Shown here in pieces: positions 54,857 through 64,000 of a stretch of DNA of 64,000 nucleotides (position 1 is the stretch's first letter; each line of letters begins with the position of its first letter). This stretch comes from Aquimarina longa SW024. Lineage in GTDB: Bacteria > Bacteroidota > Bacteroidia > Flavobacteriales > Flavobacteriaceae. The stretch is from the NCBI RefSeq assembly GCF_001401755.1, contig NZ_KQ474102.1, forward strand, positions 258,595-322,594, given 5' to 3'. The notes under the pieces are model-generated. The model ran no database searches and was not told where the DNA came from. It worked only from the letters and a program-made list of their open reading frames with translations. The translations under genes and the position numbers were made by a program.

Positions 54857-55219
54857 ATGACAGATCAAGAAATTAAAGAAACTATTACTAAAAAAGCTAT
54901 GTAGTATGTAGTACCCTCTAGTTTTTATATCTTGTATGATGGTCTAACTAGTAGTTTTAAAAACGAATTTGAAAATTCTATTAAGAAAAATAACCTTAGA
55001 TTACTTATTTATAGTCTTCCGAATGGTAATTGGGTAGTCATTGGAACTAAAAAAATTGCTATAAATGATCATAATAAACTTAAATTCCTTCGCATTGATG
55101 CTATAACAGGAGTTATTATATCAAAGTCTGAAAATATAAAAAAGGCTAAAGTTAATCAACATGGTAGGACGATTAGCTTCCAAAATTGGAGAAATAATAA
55201 CCTACACTCAATACAGTAA
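54857..55219 (+). pseudogene. Small ORF interrupted by an in-frame TAG
   Basis: From the ATG at 54857 the frame reads MTDQEIKETITKKAM, then TAG at 54902-54904, then continues in the same frame, YVVPSSFYILYDGLTSSFKN, to a stop at 55219. Without the TAG it would encode 120 residues. Only weak downstream starts (GTG/TTG class, e.g. TTG at 54932) are available. No family is recognised. It could be a recent nonsense mutation or a sequencing error. Confidence 0.6.
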
Positions 55220-55308
55220 ACAAACACTGCATTGAGGAGGTTTTCATTTCATTATACGTACACATCTTATACAATGATATATTGAATAAATTCATGATAT
55301 AAATAGTA

Positions 55309-56046
55309 TTACAAATTATTTATCTTTTTTAGCGCAAGCTTTGGAAATATTCTAGATAACATATATAATAATTTTACTTTTGAAACTTTTATTTCTGTTT
55401 TTCCTTCTTCTAATCCTTTAATCATTTCGTAAACTGCTGTTTGTGTAGAAATAGCAATCTTTGGAGCATTTCCCTTATGCCAAGGAGTGTCTACTGCTGG
55501 GAACAGTACTTCCACTACTTTAATATTACTTTTACCTAATTGAATTCTAAGAACTTGTGTAAAAGAATGCAATGCTGCTTTTGTTGCATTATAAAAAGAA
55601 TAAGCAGCTTTTGGCGCATAAACCAGTCCTGTAGTAACATTTATGATTATTGGATTATTATTTTTATTTAAGATAGGATATAAATATTTTGTAAGTCGTA
55701 AGGGAGCAAAAAAATTGACTTGCATTTCTAAATCTGCTTTTTTTAAAACATCGTCTCCTTCTATAAATGGAGTTACATGAACAATCGCAGCATTATTAAT
55801 CAAAACATTTAAGTCACTATGGTTTTCTTGTACCCAAGTAGTCAAATCAAAACATTGTTTTTCATCAGACAAATCACATTGAAATATTTCAAACTCGGGG
55901 TTACTCCTTTTAGCTTCAAGTAATTTTTCTTCTGTACTACCACAGATGATCACTTTATTTTTTTTCTTAAGCAGTTGTTTACCTAACTCTAAACCTATCC
56001 CAGAACTTCCTCCTGTTATAAGCACCTTATTATTTAAAAAACTCAT
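55309..56046 (-). CDS. Short-chain dehydrogenase/reductase
   Basis: A 245-residue Rossmann-fold oxidoreductase of the classical SDR type. The NAD(P) motif is LITGGSSGIGLELGKQL. The structural motif is LINNAAIVH and the catalytic YxxxK is YSFYNATKAALHSF. It resembles the DltE-like SDR group. The substrate is unknown. It is 63 bases downstream of a Crp-type regulator gene in the same direction, so that regulator may control it. Confidence 0.92.
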   Translation of the reverse strand: MSFLNNKVLITGGSSGIGLELGKQLLKKKNKVIICGSTEEKLLEAKRSNPEFEIFQCDLSDEKQCFDLTTWVQENHSDLNVLINNAAIVHVTPFIEGDDVLKKADLEMQVNFFAPLRLTKYLYPILNKNNNPIIINVTTGLVYAPKAAYSFYNATKAALHSFTQVLRIQLGKSNIKVVEVLFPAVDTPWHKGNAPKIAISTQTAVYEMIKGLEEGKTEIKVSKVKLLYMLSRIFPKLALKKINNL

Positions 56047-56109
56047 TTTATTTACTTTTATAATTATGTTATTACAAAAGTAATTTGCTTTACATCTCTA
56101 GAAATTAAC

Positions 56110-56658
56110 CTATGTTAAGTTTGCTTTTTTTCTTATCCTGCTCAAAGATTCAGGTTGAATACCCAAATATGAGGCTACAATATTTTGCTTTACTCTACTT
56201 TCTAAATCAGGGTACTCTTCTAAAAAATTGAAGTATCTTGTCTCTGCATTAAGTAGTAAAAATTCTCTTTCTCTTTTTTCTTTGATACAGAATGCTTTTT
56301 CTAACAATTTGATCAAAAACTTATCCCAAAATGGATTATTTTCTCTCAATTGCAACCAATGTTCATAACTTATTTCAAGGATTTCTGATTTTTCTAAAGC
56401 TTCTATAAAAAAATGTGACGATGACTTAGATATCATTGCTGAATATGACGCAATAAAATTAGATTCCATAATAATTCCTTTTGTATACTCCCCTCCCTTA
56501 TTATTAATATATGCATATCGAAAAAGTCCCGAATTTACAAAAGCTAATTTTCTTGGTACTTCTCCTTCTCGAATGAAATATTCCCCAGGATTATACATTT
56601 TATTTTTTCCAATCGAGATCAATTCATTAACCCGATCAATAGGCATAATTTTTCTCAT
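56110..56658 (-). CDS. Crp/Fnr family transcriptional regulator
   Basis: A 182-residue regulator. A cyclic-nucleotide-binding beta roll covers about residues 8-110 (MYNPGEYFIREGEVPRKLAF). A C-terminal helix-turn-helix follows (QNIVASYLGIQPESLSRIRK). The length is near the family minimum. The ligand is unknown because the cAMP-contacting arginine pattern is not obvious. It is first of a two-gene unit with the SDR gene and probably regulates it. Confidence 0.9.
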   Translation of the reverse strand: MRKIMPIDRVNELISIGKNKMYNPGEYFIREGEVPRKLAFVNSGLFRYAYINNKGGEYTKGIIMESNFIASYSAMISKSSSHFFIEALEKSEILEISYEHWLQLRENNPFWDKFLIKLLEKAFCIKEKREREFLLLNAETRYFNFLEEYPDLESRVKQNIVASYLGIQPESLSRIRKKANLT

Positions 56659-56996
56659 AATATCCTTTATTTAATATCCGTTTTTATATGAAGCTACTGT
56701 AAGGAGAATTGAATCTCTTATGTTTACAACCAAAAAATAAAAATGCAAGGATAAGAATCATTGCTCAGTTTTATTTAGAAATATTGAAACATAAAGAAAC
56801 AATTTCATATTTCACATAACAAATAATGTACCAGATGTAACAAGATCCCCAAATCTATATTCAAACAACTAAGGTTAGTAAGTATTCTCACAAATACATC
56901 CTCCTTTTAACCGATACACTTCCAATTTAAATTACTACGTGATAAAATTAACTTTTACAAAAAAAACATCTTTCTATAAAAATGCTCTGTACCATA
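56659..56996. other. Intergenic region without recognised feature
   Basis: 338 AT-rich bases between the Crp start and the end of the T9SS protein gene. There is no ORF, terminator with T-run or promoter element that I can support. Confidence 0.5.
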
Positions 56997-58490
56997 TTAC
57001 CGTATCAAAGAAAAATTACCTGCAAAGGTTCTTCTACGCATGTTTGGATCTCTGGGTTCATTAAACTCTACTCTAAACCAATAATCTGAAGATGGCATAT
57101 TTTTACCATTATATGTTCCATCCCAACCTAAGCCACCTGGTGCTAATTGCTTTATCAGTTTACCGTATCTATCAAAAATATAAATTTGTGCCGTAGGTTG
57201 ATTCTCTATATTTATGAGATTCCAAGTATCATGAAAACCATCTCCATTAGGTGTAAAGTATTTAGGATACCCTAATATTACAATCACATCAGAAATTTCT
57301 TCGCTAATAGGACAATTTGCATATCTAGCTCTAATAAAATAATCTCCTGGAGGGACGTTAGAAAATATTGGAGAAGATTGAAAAGGTCTATACTCTATAA
57401 AACCTCCACCTAAATCTCGATCCAATCTATACTCAAAATTATCAAATCCTGCTCCTTCAATTTCAGAAGTTGCCGCTACACTTGCAGTAATTGTATAGCT
57501 ACCAGCAAAAGATTCTTCTCCGACAGTATATCCTACAGAAACTACAGCATCAGAAACATCTAATACCACTAAATCATCCGGAGAGTCAGCAACCTCAGTC
57601 CCTGCTCCATCAAAACCACTTAATCGATATACTCCCTCTGTAGTAACCTCTAAGTACGGTATTGTTCCTGGAGGTCCTGAAACATTTACAAAATTGGTAG
57701 TTCCGACATCTGCTCTTGCCCATTGATATGTAACTGCTCTAGGAAACCTTCCTTCTATTGTAACAGGAAACTCTCCGCATGTAGCTACATCTGGTCCAAC
57801 ACCTGGTTCTAAAATACTACAATCCGTAGTCCCTGCATTAGGTGCATCGAGATTCGTTTGCTGCAATTGTATTACTCCTGATTCATTAGCAAAATTAGTA
57901 ATCAAAATAATATAGTATTCTTCTGATTGAGCATTAGGTATCGTAAAAGTTTCTATAAAAACATTATCGTCTGGTGTTCTGGCATAACTACAATCTACTA
58001 TATTTGTATTATCTAGATTATCTATATAATATGAAGGAACATCTACGTTATTAAAGCATTCTACAGCACGTATATTATCTCCATCACCATTATTATCGCA
58101 TCCTGTAGAGAGCACATCACAGTTTATATAAGAGGTTGTAAAAGGTCCCCAAGCAATAAAATCTACATCTAACTGTCGTTCTCCCCTATCCAAAGTATTA
58201 TTCTCATTACCATCCACCCATTGCTGAATATCAAAAATTAGTTCTCCTGATTGATCAATTCTAATAAAATACCAAGCTGGATTAGGAGTTGTATTTAAAC
58301 ACCCTATTTCTCCTAAGCCATCTACATCACTCGTTACATTAGGAAAAGTTAATTCTAAAGAAGCATCAGAGCAAAATGGTTGGGCTCTCCTACAAGCTAC
58401 ATCAAAATCTTGAGCGTAAAAAAAGGTGCTTTTAAATAAAATAATCCAAAAAAGCAGCGAAATTTTTGGTAATACTGTTGCCATTTTCAT
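56997..58490 (-). CDS. Type IX secretion type-B sorting domain protein
   Basis: A 497-residue secreted protein. The signal peptide is followed by a CRRAQPFCSD start and many Asp/Asn and Tyr residues in beta-sandwich-like repeats. The end is the gliding-motility-associated type-B C-terminal domain, with YPKYFTPNGDGFHDTWNL, IYIFDRYGKLIKQL and GWDGTYNGKNMPSSDYWFRV. This domain sends the protein through the T9SS to the cell surface. No catalytic motif is seen. It is probably an adhesin or structural surface protein. Gliding of this organism is suggested but not shown. Confidence 0.9.
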   Translation of the reverse strand: MKMATVLPKISLLFWIILFKSTFFYAQDFDVACRRAQPFCSDASLELTFPNVTSDVDGLGEIGCLNTTPNPAWYFIRIDQSGELIFDIQQWVDGNENNTLDRGERQLDVDFIAWGPFTTSYINCDVLSTGCDNNGDGDNIRAVECFNNVDVPSYYIDNLDNTNIVDCSYARTPDDNVFIETFTIPNAQSEEYYIILITNFANESGVIQLQQTNLDAPNAGTTDCSILEPGVGPDVATCGEFPVTIEGRFPRAVTYQWARADVGTTNFVNVSGPPGTIPYLEVTTEGVYRLSGFDGAGTEVADSPDDLVVLDVSDAVVSVGYTVGEESFAGSYTITASVAATSEIEGAGFDNFEYRLDRDLGGGFIEYRPFQSSPIFSNVPPGDYFIRARYANCPISEEISDVIVILGYPKYFTPNGDGFHDTWNLINIENQPTAQIYIFDRYGKLIKQLAPGGLGWDGTYNGKNMPSSDYWFRVEFNEPRDPNMRRRTFAGNFSLIR

Positions 58491-58616
58491 AAAACGTTTA
58501 AATCTAGTTCTTTATGTATTAAAGTTCAATTTGGGATTTAAATATACATAACTTCTTTAAGAATTCTTATATTAAATTGTTTAACATAGCTTTTACTAAG
58601 TAAAACAACAAAATTG

Positions 58617-58624
58617 TATCTTTG
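58617..58624 (+). promoter_or_regulatory. TAnnTTTG promoter element of folE
   Basis: Reads TATCTTTG. It lies 146 bases before the folE start, which implies a leader of about 140 bases, long for this genome. Confidence 0.62.
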
Positions 58625-58769
58625 CAAGCTATATTATAGAAGTATTTACAATCATTCTTCTATTTATGTTCTTTATAAACAATAAAACAAAGAGTTTTAG
58701 TACGTAAAATTCGTTTTAATTTATTGTTTTTTTGAAGTTTTAATGAATTGAATTATAAAAAATTGACGT

Positions 58770-59447
58770 GTGAAAATTGACAAGGCCCTTGAAGCTATTG
58801 AAGCGCTAGGTGATAATCATGTAGCTACTAGCGCTACTAATCCTCTTAGAAAAGATGCCTTTAAACTTAGTGATTCTGAAAAAATTGCTTTGATTAAAGA
58901 AGATGTTAAACATATTATGGAAACTTTAGGGTTAGATCTAACTGATGATAGTCTAAGTGGTACTCCCCAACGTGTTGCCAAAATGTTTGTAAATGAAATT
59001 TTTTCAGGACTTCATCCTGATAAAAAACCAAATGCATCTACATTTGAGAATAGTTATAAGTATGGAGAGATGCTCGTAGAAAAAAACATTACAGTATATT
59101 CTACCTGCGAACACCATTTACTTCCTATAGTCGGTAGAGCTCATGTAGCCTATATTTCTAATGGTACTGTAGTAGGATTATCAAAAATGAATCGTATCGT
59201 TGATTATTATGCTAAGCGCCCTCAGGTACAAGAACGTATGACTATGCAGATTGTTCAAGATCTTCAAGAGATTCTAGGGACTAAAGATGTTGCATGTGTT
59301 ATTGATGCAAAACACCTATGTGTCAATTCTAGAGGAATCAGAGATATCGAAAGCAGCACCGTTACTAGTGAATTTGGTGGTAAATTTAAAGATAATTCTG
59401 TCCGAAGAGAGTTTTTAGATTATATAAAGCTAGACACCACTTTCTAA
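58770..59447 (+). CDS. folE: GTP cyclohydrolase I
   Basis: A 225-residue enzyme that makes dihydroneopterin triphosphate for folate and related pterins. Zinc and active-site motifs are [39 protein letters not shown] and [15 protein letters not shown]. The start is a GTG; the upstream in-frame ATG at 58743 is followed at once by a TGA. The N-terminus ([20 protein letters not shown]) is a flavobacterial extension. cysS follows after 37 bases. Confidence 0.96.
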   Translation: MKIDKALEAIEALGDNHVATSATNPLRKDAFKLSDSEKIALIKEDVKHIMETLGLDLTDDSLSGTPQRVAKMFVNEIFSGLHPDKKPNASTFENSYKYGEMLVEKNITVYSTCEHHLLPIVGRAHVAYISNGTVVGLSKMNRIVDYYAKRPQVQERMTMQIVQDLQEILGTKDVACVIDAKHLCVNSRGIRDIESSTVTSEFGGKFKDNSVRREFLDYIKLDTTF

Positions 59448-59484
59448 TTTTTTCAACATAAATTATAAGCATCATTTTTACATT

Positions 59485-60981
59485 ATGGCAACAATCCCAT
59501 TGTATCAAACTCAGAAATTACAAATTTACAACTCTATTTCCGGAGAGAAAGAAACATTCACATCTATTACAGAAGGTAGTATTGGTATGTACGTATGTGG
59601 ACCAACGGTATATAGCAATGTACATTTAGGGAATTGTCGCACATTTATATCATTTGATTTAGTATTTAGATATTTAAAACATTTAGAATATAAAGTCCGT
59701 TATGTAAGAAACATTACGGATGCTGGGCATCTAGAGAATGATGCAGAAGAGGGAGAGGATAAAGTAGCAAAAAAAGCACGTTTAGAACAATTAGAGCCTA
59801 TGGAAATTGTACAGCGATACACTTTAGATTTTCATCAGGTGATGTCTAAGTTTAATGCTATTGCTCCTAGTATAGAGCCTACTGCTACAGGTCATATTGT
59901 AGAGCAAATAGAAATCATCAAAACTATTATAGATAATGGTTTTGCTTATGAGTCTAATGGTTCTGTATATTTTGATGTTCAAAAATTTAACAAAACAAAT
60001 CATTACGGAAAACTAAGTGGTCGTAATCTCGAAGATATGATCGCTAATACTCGTGAGTTATCTGCGCAGAGTGACAAGAAAAATCCTCAGGATTTTGCAC
60101 TATGGAAAAAAGCAGAACCGCAGCACATTATGCGCTGGCCATCTCCTTGGAGTGATGGTTTCCCTGGTTGGCATCTAGAGTGTACTGCAATGAGTACTAA
60201 ATATCTTGGCGAGCGTTTCGACATCCATGGTGGTGGAATGGACTTAAAATTTCCTCATCATGAGTGTGAAATCGCGCAAGGAGAAGCTGCCTGTGGTCAA
60301 ACACCTGTAAATTACTGGATGCATGCCAATATGCTAACACTTAATGGTAAAAAAATGTCTAAATCTACAGGAAATACCATTTCTCCTGATGAATTATTCT
60401 CTGGTAATAATAATTTCCTAGAGAAACCATTTGATGCTTCCATAGTTCGTTTTTTTATGCTTCAGGCACATTATCGAAGTGTTCTCGATTTTTCTAATGA
60501 TGCATTAGAAGCTTCAGAAAAAGGTTTTTATAAACTTATTGACGCTATCCAAACTATTGACAATCTAACTACGAGTGCTGACACAAAAGGATTTAATGTT
60601 TCTGCATGGAAACAAGAATGCTACAATGCTATGAATGACGATTTTAATAGCCCTATCTTAATAGCTAAGCTATTTGATGCTGTTAAATTTATCAATACGG
60701 TAAAAGAGCAAAACTCTACTATTTCTAAAACAGATTTAGAACTATTACAGCAGACAATGCATGCCTTTGTATTTGATGTACTTGGATTAGTAAATATAAA
60801 TGAAACCTCATCAGATATTAGTGGTAAACTTTCTGGTACAGTAGAATTATTAATTAATCTAAGAGCAGAAGCAAGAGCGAATAAAGATTTTGCAACTAGT
60901 GATAAGATCAGAGACGAATTATTAGCTATAGGTATTCAGCTAAAGGATGGACGCGAAGGAACCAGTTTTTCATTAAACTAA
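59485..60981 (+). CDS. cysS: Cysteinyl-tRNA synthetase
   Basis: A 498-residue class I synthetase. The HIGH-type motif is [10 protein letters not shown] near residue 47, preceded by the zinc Cys in [14 protein letters not shown] is in [16 protein letters not shown] near residue 295. WHLECTAMS and [15 protein letters not shown] hold the other zinc and cysteine-binding residues. It charges tRNA-Cys. The gene lies in the row folE-cysS-yidD, with 3 bases before yidD. Confidence 0.97.
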   Translation: MATIPLYQTQKLQIYNSISGEKETFTSITEGSIGMYVCGPTVYSNVHLGNCRTFISFDLVFRYLKHLEYKVRYVRNITDAGHLENDAEEGEDKVAKKARLEQLEPMEIVQRYTLDFHQVMSKFNAIAPSIEPTATGHIVEQIEIIKTIIDNGFAYESNGSVYFDVQKFNKTNHYGKLSGRNLEDMIANTRELSAQSDKKNPQDFALWKKAEPQHIMRWPSPWSDGFPGWHLECTAMSTKYLGERFDIHGGGMDLKFPHHECEIAQGEAACGQTPVNYWMHANMLTLNGKKMSKSTGNTISPDELFSGNNNFLEKPFDASIVRFFMLQAHYRSVLDFSNDALEASEKGFYKLIDAIQTIDNLTTSADTKGFNVSAWKQECYNAMNDDFNSPILIAKLFDAVKFINTVKEQNSTISKTDLELLQQTMHAFVFDVLGLVNINETSSDISGKLSGTVELLINLRAEARANKDFATSDKIRDELLAIGIQLKDGREGTSFSLN

Positions 60982-60984
60982 ATT

Positions 60985-61242
60985 ATGTTGATTTCTAAAA
61001 CGACTATAAAGCAGATTTTAATATTTCCTTTTATAATTTTAATAAAATTATATCAGAAAGTAATATCACCACTAACCCCTGCTACTTGTCGATATCAACC
61101 TACATGTTCTCATTATACATTAGAGGCGTTACAAAAACATGGAATTTTTAAAGGAGGATTTCTATCTATAAAGCGGATTTTTAGCTGTCACCCATGGGGA
61201 GGCAGTGGTTATGACCCTGTTCCGGATACAGATAATGAGTAA
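60985..61242 (+). CDS. yidD: Membrane protein insertion efficiency factor YidD
   Basis: An 85-residue protein of the YidD family. The motifs [20 protein letters not shown] and [17 protein letters not shown] are diagnostic, with the conserved three cysteines. It sits on the inner membrane through an amphipathic helix and helps membrane protein insertion with YidC. It starts 3 bases after the cysS stop, so the two are co-transcribed. Confidence 0.95.
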   Translation: MLISKTTIKQILIFPFIILIKLYQKVISPLTPATCRYQPTCSHYTLEALQKHGIFKGGFLSIKRIFSCHPWGGSGYDPVPDTDNE

Positions 61243-61428
61243 GACCGTATTTAAAAATAAAAATTGAAAAACAGAGTTTAAAAACAACAATCATAACAAT
61301 ATAGACTAAATAGTTAGTCTAAGAAGTAACTAAATTATTAACATAATATACTGATTTGAAATAGGCATGAGTTACCTTGGATTTAGTTTAAATACCTATA
61401 TTTACTTTCAGAAAAATAAAATTCATAC

Positions 61429-62361
61429 ATGATACTTTCTAAAATTATATGGAGTCCTGTAGAAGGGATAGACTTAGGCTTTTTTATCATTCGTTTTTAC
61501 AGTTTAATGTTTGTAGTTGCCTTTACATTAGGATGGTATCTAATGAAAAAAATCTACATCAGAGAGAACATCTCTATGGAGAAACTAGATTCTATATTTA
61601 TATATGCAGTCATAGGCACATTATTAGGTGCTAGATTGGGACATGTTTTCTTTTATGACTGGGCTTATTACAAAAATAATTTACTAGAGATTCTTTTACC
61701 TTTTAGGTTTAAACCTACGTTTGAGTTTATAGGTTTTCAGGGATTAGCGAGTCATGGTGCGGCTGTAGCTTTTATAATCGCTATGTATTATTATTCTAAA
61801 AAAATAGTCCATAAGCATCCATTATGGGTTCTGGATAGAGTTACTATTCCTGCTGCTTTTGGAGGAATATTTGTACGATTGGGTAATTTCTTTAATTCAG
61901 AAATTATTGGTAAAGAGTCTGGAGACTCTCTTTTTGGAGTAAAATTCATTAGAGCCGGAATTTCAAAATCTCAGGCAATGGCAGAAACGAGTATAAAAAA
62001 TGTAAACGAAGCATATGCTGCAATAATATCAAAACCTGAATTCTCTAACATATTAGAAGCTATACCTTATCGTCACCCAGCACAATTGTATGAAGCCTTT
62101 GGATATATATTTGTATCTATTGCGCTATGGTTCATCTATTGGAAAACTGATAAACGAAATAATAGCGGATTTCTTTTTGGGATGTATCTAATTTTAATAT
62201 TTACGGTACGCTTTATTGTAGAATATGTTAAAACAAGTCAAGGAGGTTTTGAGAACGCTTTAGGAATACTATCAACTGGGCAATGGCTGAGTATCCCTTT
62301 TGTAGCTACTGGTATATATTTTGTAGTACGATCAATGAATAAAAAAGAAGATTCGATTTAA
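61429..62361 (+). CDS. lgt: Prolipoprotein diacylglyceryl transferase
   Basis: A 310-residue polytopic membrane enzyme that moves diacylglycerol from phosphatidylglycerol to the lipobox cysteine of lipoprotein precursors. The essential motifs are all present: LASHGAAVAF (His), VRLGNFFNSEIIGK (Arg, Asn), RHPAQLYEAFGY and VRFIVEYVK (Arg, Glu). It serves the many lipoproteins in this window. It has a TATATTTA promoter-like element upstream but no exact consensus. It is the true counterpart of the altered Lgt-like protein at 16166. Confidence 0.96.
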   Translation: MILSKIIWSPVEGIDLGFFIIRFYSLMFVVAFTLGWYLMKKIYIRENISMEKLDSIFIYAVIGTLLGARLGHVFFYDWAYYKNNLLEILLPFRFKPTFEFIGFQGLASHGAAVAFIIAMYYYSKKIVHKHPLWVLDRVTIPAAFGGIFVRLGNFFNSEIIGKESGDSLFGVKFIRAGISKSQAMAETSIKNVNEAYAAIISKPEFSNILEAIPYRHPAQLYEAFGYIFVSIALWFIYWKTDKRNNSGFLFGMYLILIFTVRFIVEYVKTSQGGFENALGILSTGQWLSIPFVATGIYFVVRSMNKKEDSI

Positions 62362-62395
62362 AACTTTTATAAATCATTTTTTATATTTCTATTAC

Positions 62396-62446
62396 AAATA
62401 GGGGAGATCAATTATAGTGCTTATAATTTGATCTTTTCTATTTTTT
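62396..62446 (+). terminator. Rho-independent terminator of lgt
   Basis: A stem from AAATAGGGGAGATCAA pairs with TTGATCTTTTCTATTT with three G-U pairs, so it folds on the plus strand only. T-rich sequence follows. Confidence 0.78.
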
Positions 62447-62468
62447 ATCTATAATCTATAAAACTAAA

Positions 62469-63524
62469 ATGAGGAAATTACTTTTTTTTAAACTAACATT
62501 TCTAGTAATCTTTTTAACAATCTATAGTCAAAAAGTATATTCTCAAAGCACTTTACACCCTTTATCATTTAAGGCTAATCAAGGTAATTACGAAGACTCT
62601 TATAGCGAATATTATTACAGCCTTCAGAAAGAAGGAAATACATATAGATTAGTCGACCCAAAAGGAAGAGATGTACTACAAAGAGCATGTGATACCATCC
62701 TAAAAAATGCTCATTTTATAAAAGCAATACAAAAAGACTCTTTTTATATTTACAAAAACTATAATCTCGAAGCGCTAAAAATACCAAATGCTAAGCAAGT
62801 TTATTTTATCAGAGACGGATTAGAAGTTTTGACTACACAAGGACCCCAGTATTATGATAATACTATTACTAAAATTAATAATTTCCCAAAATTAGATCTT
62901 TTTGCTTGTGGAAATGTATACTCTAAGCGATATACGCTAAGCTACAATAAAGAATCAAAAAAGCATACTATTCTATTATCATTTGGTGATTTTGGAGAAA
63001 TTAGAACAGAAACTATTCTAGATTTAAAAGGAATTCCTTACCCTATAGAGAAACTCAGTTTTATTACTACTAAAAATTATATTTCAGAAAGCATTAATAG
63101 TTCTTATAACAAGTCTCCTCATCTTATTAAAATTACAAAAGAAGGAAAAAGTGGCATTTATTCTTATACTATTGATCAAGCGACATATCCTCCTAAAAAG
63201 GCAAAAGAAAAACCTGATTATTTTATTGATGAAACAACAGGCGATACTATATTCGAACCTATTGCTATAGTACCTATATCTTTTCTAAAAAAAGGATCTG
63301 TTATGCTTCAAGAGGTATTACCCTTAGTATATGATAGGATTCAAATGGATTCTAATAATGGATTGATATACCTTTATAAAGACAATTTAATAGGTATTTA
63401 TCCTAACCATATATCTACTACTTTTGAGGTTTTTGAACGAAAAACCTCATCATTCTACAGAATTGTTAAAGACGGAAAACAAGGATGGATAGACATTAGA
63501 ACTTTTAAAGAATACTATTTCTAA
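62469..63524 (+). CDS. Hypothetical secreted protein (WG-repeat-like)
   Basis: A 351-residue protein with a signal peptide (KLLFFKLTFLVIFLTIYS, cut near VYSQS). The body is beta-rich, with repeated short units such as YRLVDPKGRDVLQRACDTIL and FYRIVKDGKQGWIDIRTFKE. This resembles degenerate WG repeats, which form beta-propeller-like surfaces. No enzyme motif is seen. It is placed between lgt and prfA with its own terminator after the stop. Confidence 0.68.
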   Translation: MRKLLFFKLTFLVIFLTIYSQKVYSQSTLHPLSFKANQGNYEDSYSEYYYSLQKEGNTYRLVDPKGRDVLQRACDTILKNAHFIKAIQKDSFYIYKNYNLEALKIPNAKQVYFIRDGLEVLTTQGPQYYDNTITKINNFPKLDLFACGNVYSKRYTLSYNKESKKHTILLSFGDFGEIRTETILDLKGIPYPIEKLSFITTKNYISESINSSYNKSPHLIKITKEGKSGIYSYTIDQATYPPKKAKEKPDYFIDETTGDTIFEPIAIVPISFLKKGSVMLQEVLPLVYDRIQMDSNNGLIYLYKDNLIGIYPNHISTTFEVFERKTSSFYRIVKDGKQGWIDIRTFKEYYF

Positions 63525-63638
63525 GAATAGAACATTCTCCTATATCTATAATTAAATACTACAAACAATTACTATAATTAACAACTATGTGGAGACAAGC
63601 TCAATATTATTGAGGTAGCCAGAATCCATAGAAAACTA

Positions 63639-63677
63639 AAAAAGTCCATAGATAATAAGATCTATGGACTTTTTTGT
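63639..63677 (+). terminator. Rho-independent terminator, bidirectional
   Basis: AAAAAAGTCCATAGAT pairs with ATCTATGGACTTTTTT around AATAAG. T-runs lie on both sides. It lies between the convergent secreted-protein gene and prfA. Confidence 0.87.
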
Positions 63678-63697
63678 AAAATTTATATGTATTTTTT

Positions 63698-64000
63698 TTA
63701 AAATATCTCGTTAGATTCTTTTAGTTTTTCTGTATTGGCTACTAACTGAAGTTCTTCAATAATTTTATGAATATCTCCATCTATAATATTTCCTAGATCA
63801 TATAATGTTAATCCGATACGGTGTTCGGTTACCCTACCTTGTGGATAGTTATAAGTTCTAATCTTAGCAGAACGATCTCCTGATGACACCATACTCTTAC
63901 GTTTTTCTGAATCTGCTGCTTGTTTTTTAGCAAGTTCCATTTCATACAATCGAGAACGTAATACTTTTAATGCTTTTTCGAGGTTTTTATGCGATGATTT
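63698..64000 (-). CDS. prfA: Peptide chain release factor 1, C-terminal part
   Basis: The last 100 codons of a class I release factor. The gene continues beyond the right edge. Visible features are [40 protein letters not shown] and [14 protein letters not shown], the end of RF1. The GGQ and PxT motifs lie outside the window. RF1 ends translation at UAA and UAG. The choice of RF1 over RF2 rests on the RIGLTLYDL ending. Confidence 0.9.
   Translation of the reverse strand, partial: KSSHKNLEKALKVLRSRLYEMELAKKQAADSEKRKSMVSSGDRSAKIRTYNYPQGRVTEHRIGLTLYDLGNIIDGDIHKIIEELQLVANTEKLKESNEIF

Noticed and set aside
56700-56735. tRNA T-arm-like sequence near the Crp gene start
   Set aside because: Only a degenerate T-arm pattern is present; no acceptor, anticodon or D-arm can be built.
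61303-61320. Small inverted repeat AGACTAA / TTAGTCT between yidD and lgt
   Set aside because: A 7-base stem with no T-run is too weak to call a terminator or operator.

Overview
The window is a stretch of chromosome from a marine-type member of the Bacteroidota, most likely family Flavobacteriaceae (an Aquimarina-like genus is an inference). The signs are very AT-rich spacers, a type IX secretion type-B C-terminal domain, a flavobacterial OmpP1/FadL protein, many lipoproteins with a lipobox, almost no Shine-Dalgarno sequences, and repeated promoter elements of the Bacteroidota form TAnnTTTG. No phage, insertion sequence or CRISPR array is visible. Most genes are housekeeping genes in short operons.

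Layout. 1-5.7 kb: start of pyruvate carboxylase, an unknown lipoprotein, a TRAP transporter operon (dctQ-dctM-dctP), yaaA and a VOC protein. 5.8-10.5 kb: cold-shock protein, rluD with a PASTA protein, ddl, coaD and a GyrI-like protein. 10.7-14.5 kb: a polysaccharide deacetylase lipoprotein, two Roadblock/LC7 proteins, an unknown small protein and a leucine-carboxyl-methyltransferase-type enzyme. 14.6-18.6 kb: a minus-strand SulP transporter followed by an Lgt-like membrane enzyme, a radical SAM protein of the MJ0619/tetraether-synthase type and a 72-residue membrane protein. This is the best candidate in the window for an undescribed system. 18.7-23.1 kb: M14 peptidase, GH18 lipoprotein, BON-LysM protein and a PCuAC-like protein without signal peptide. 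23.3-30.7 kb: Nudix, pyrE, SRPBCC, birA, rsfS, ftsH, LUD protein, cdsA, psd and an acyl-CoA-binding protein. 30.9-36.4 kb: valS, a DUF1573 protein, an aspartyl protease with PDZ and its degenerate tandem copy. 36.6-44.4 kb: aminotransferase, murB, an NqrM-like small protein, ECF sigma factor, lipA, gap and a TPR hybrid histidine kinase. 44.9-50.4 kb: lpxK, Nif3-like, a zinc-ribbon-family protein that lost its cysteines, a glycosyltransferase, a tiny gene behind a sigma-54-like promoter, a structured intergenic element, rpsT and two identical tRNA-Glu genes. 50.5-64 kb: proS, a Ser/Arg-rich lipoprotein, OmpP1/FadL, a nonsense-interrupted ORF, SDR with Crp regulator, a T9SS type-B protein, folE, cysS, yidD, lgt, an unknown secreted protein and the end of prfA.

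Links between genes. Envelope functions recur: ddl and murB (peptidoglycan), lpxK (lipid A), cdsA, psd and the acyl-CoA-binding protein (phospholipids), and lgt (lipoproteins). The canonical lgt at 61.4 kb lets one see that the Lgt-like protein at 16.2 kb lacks several catalytic residues. Its overlap with a Tes-like radical SAM gene suggests a lipid- or lipoprotein-modifying cassette. Several apparent TTG starts coincide with TAnnTTTG promoter elements, so I moved those starts downstream.
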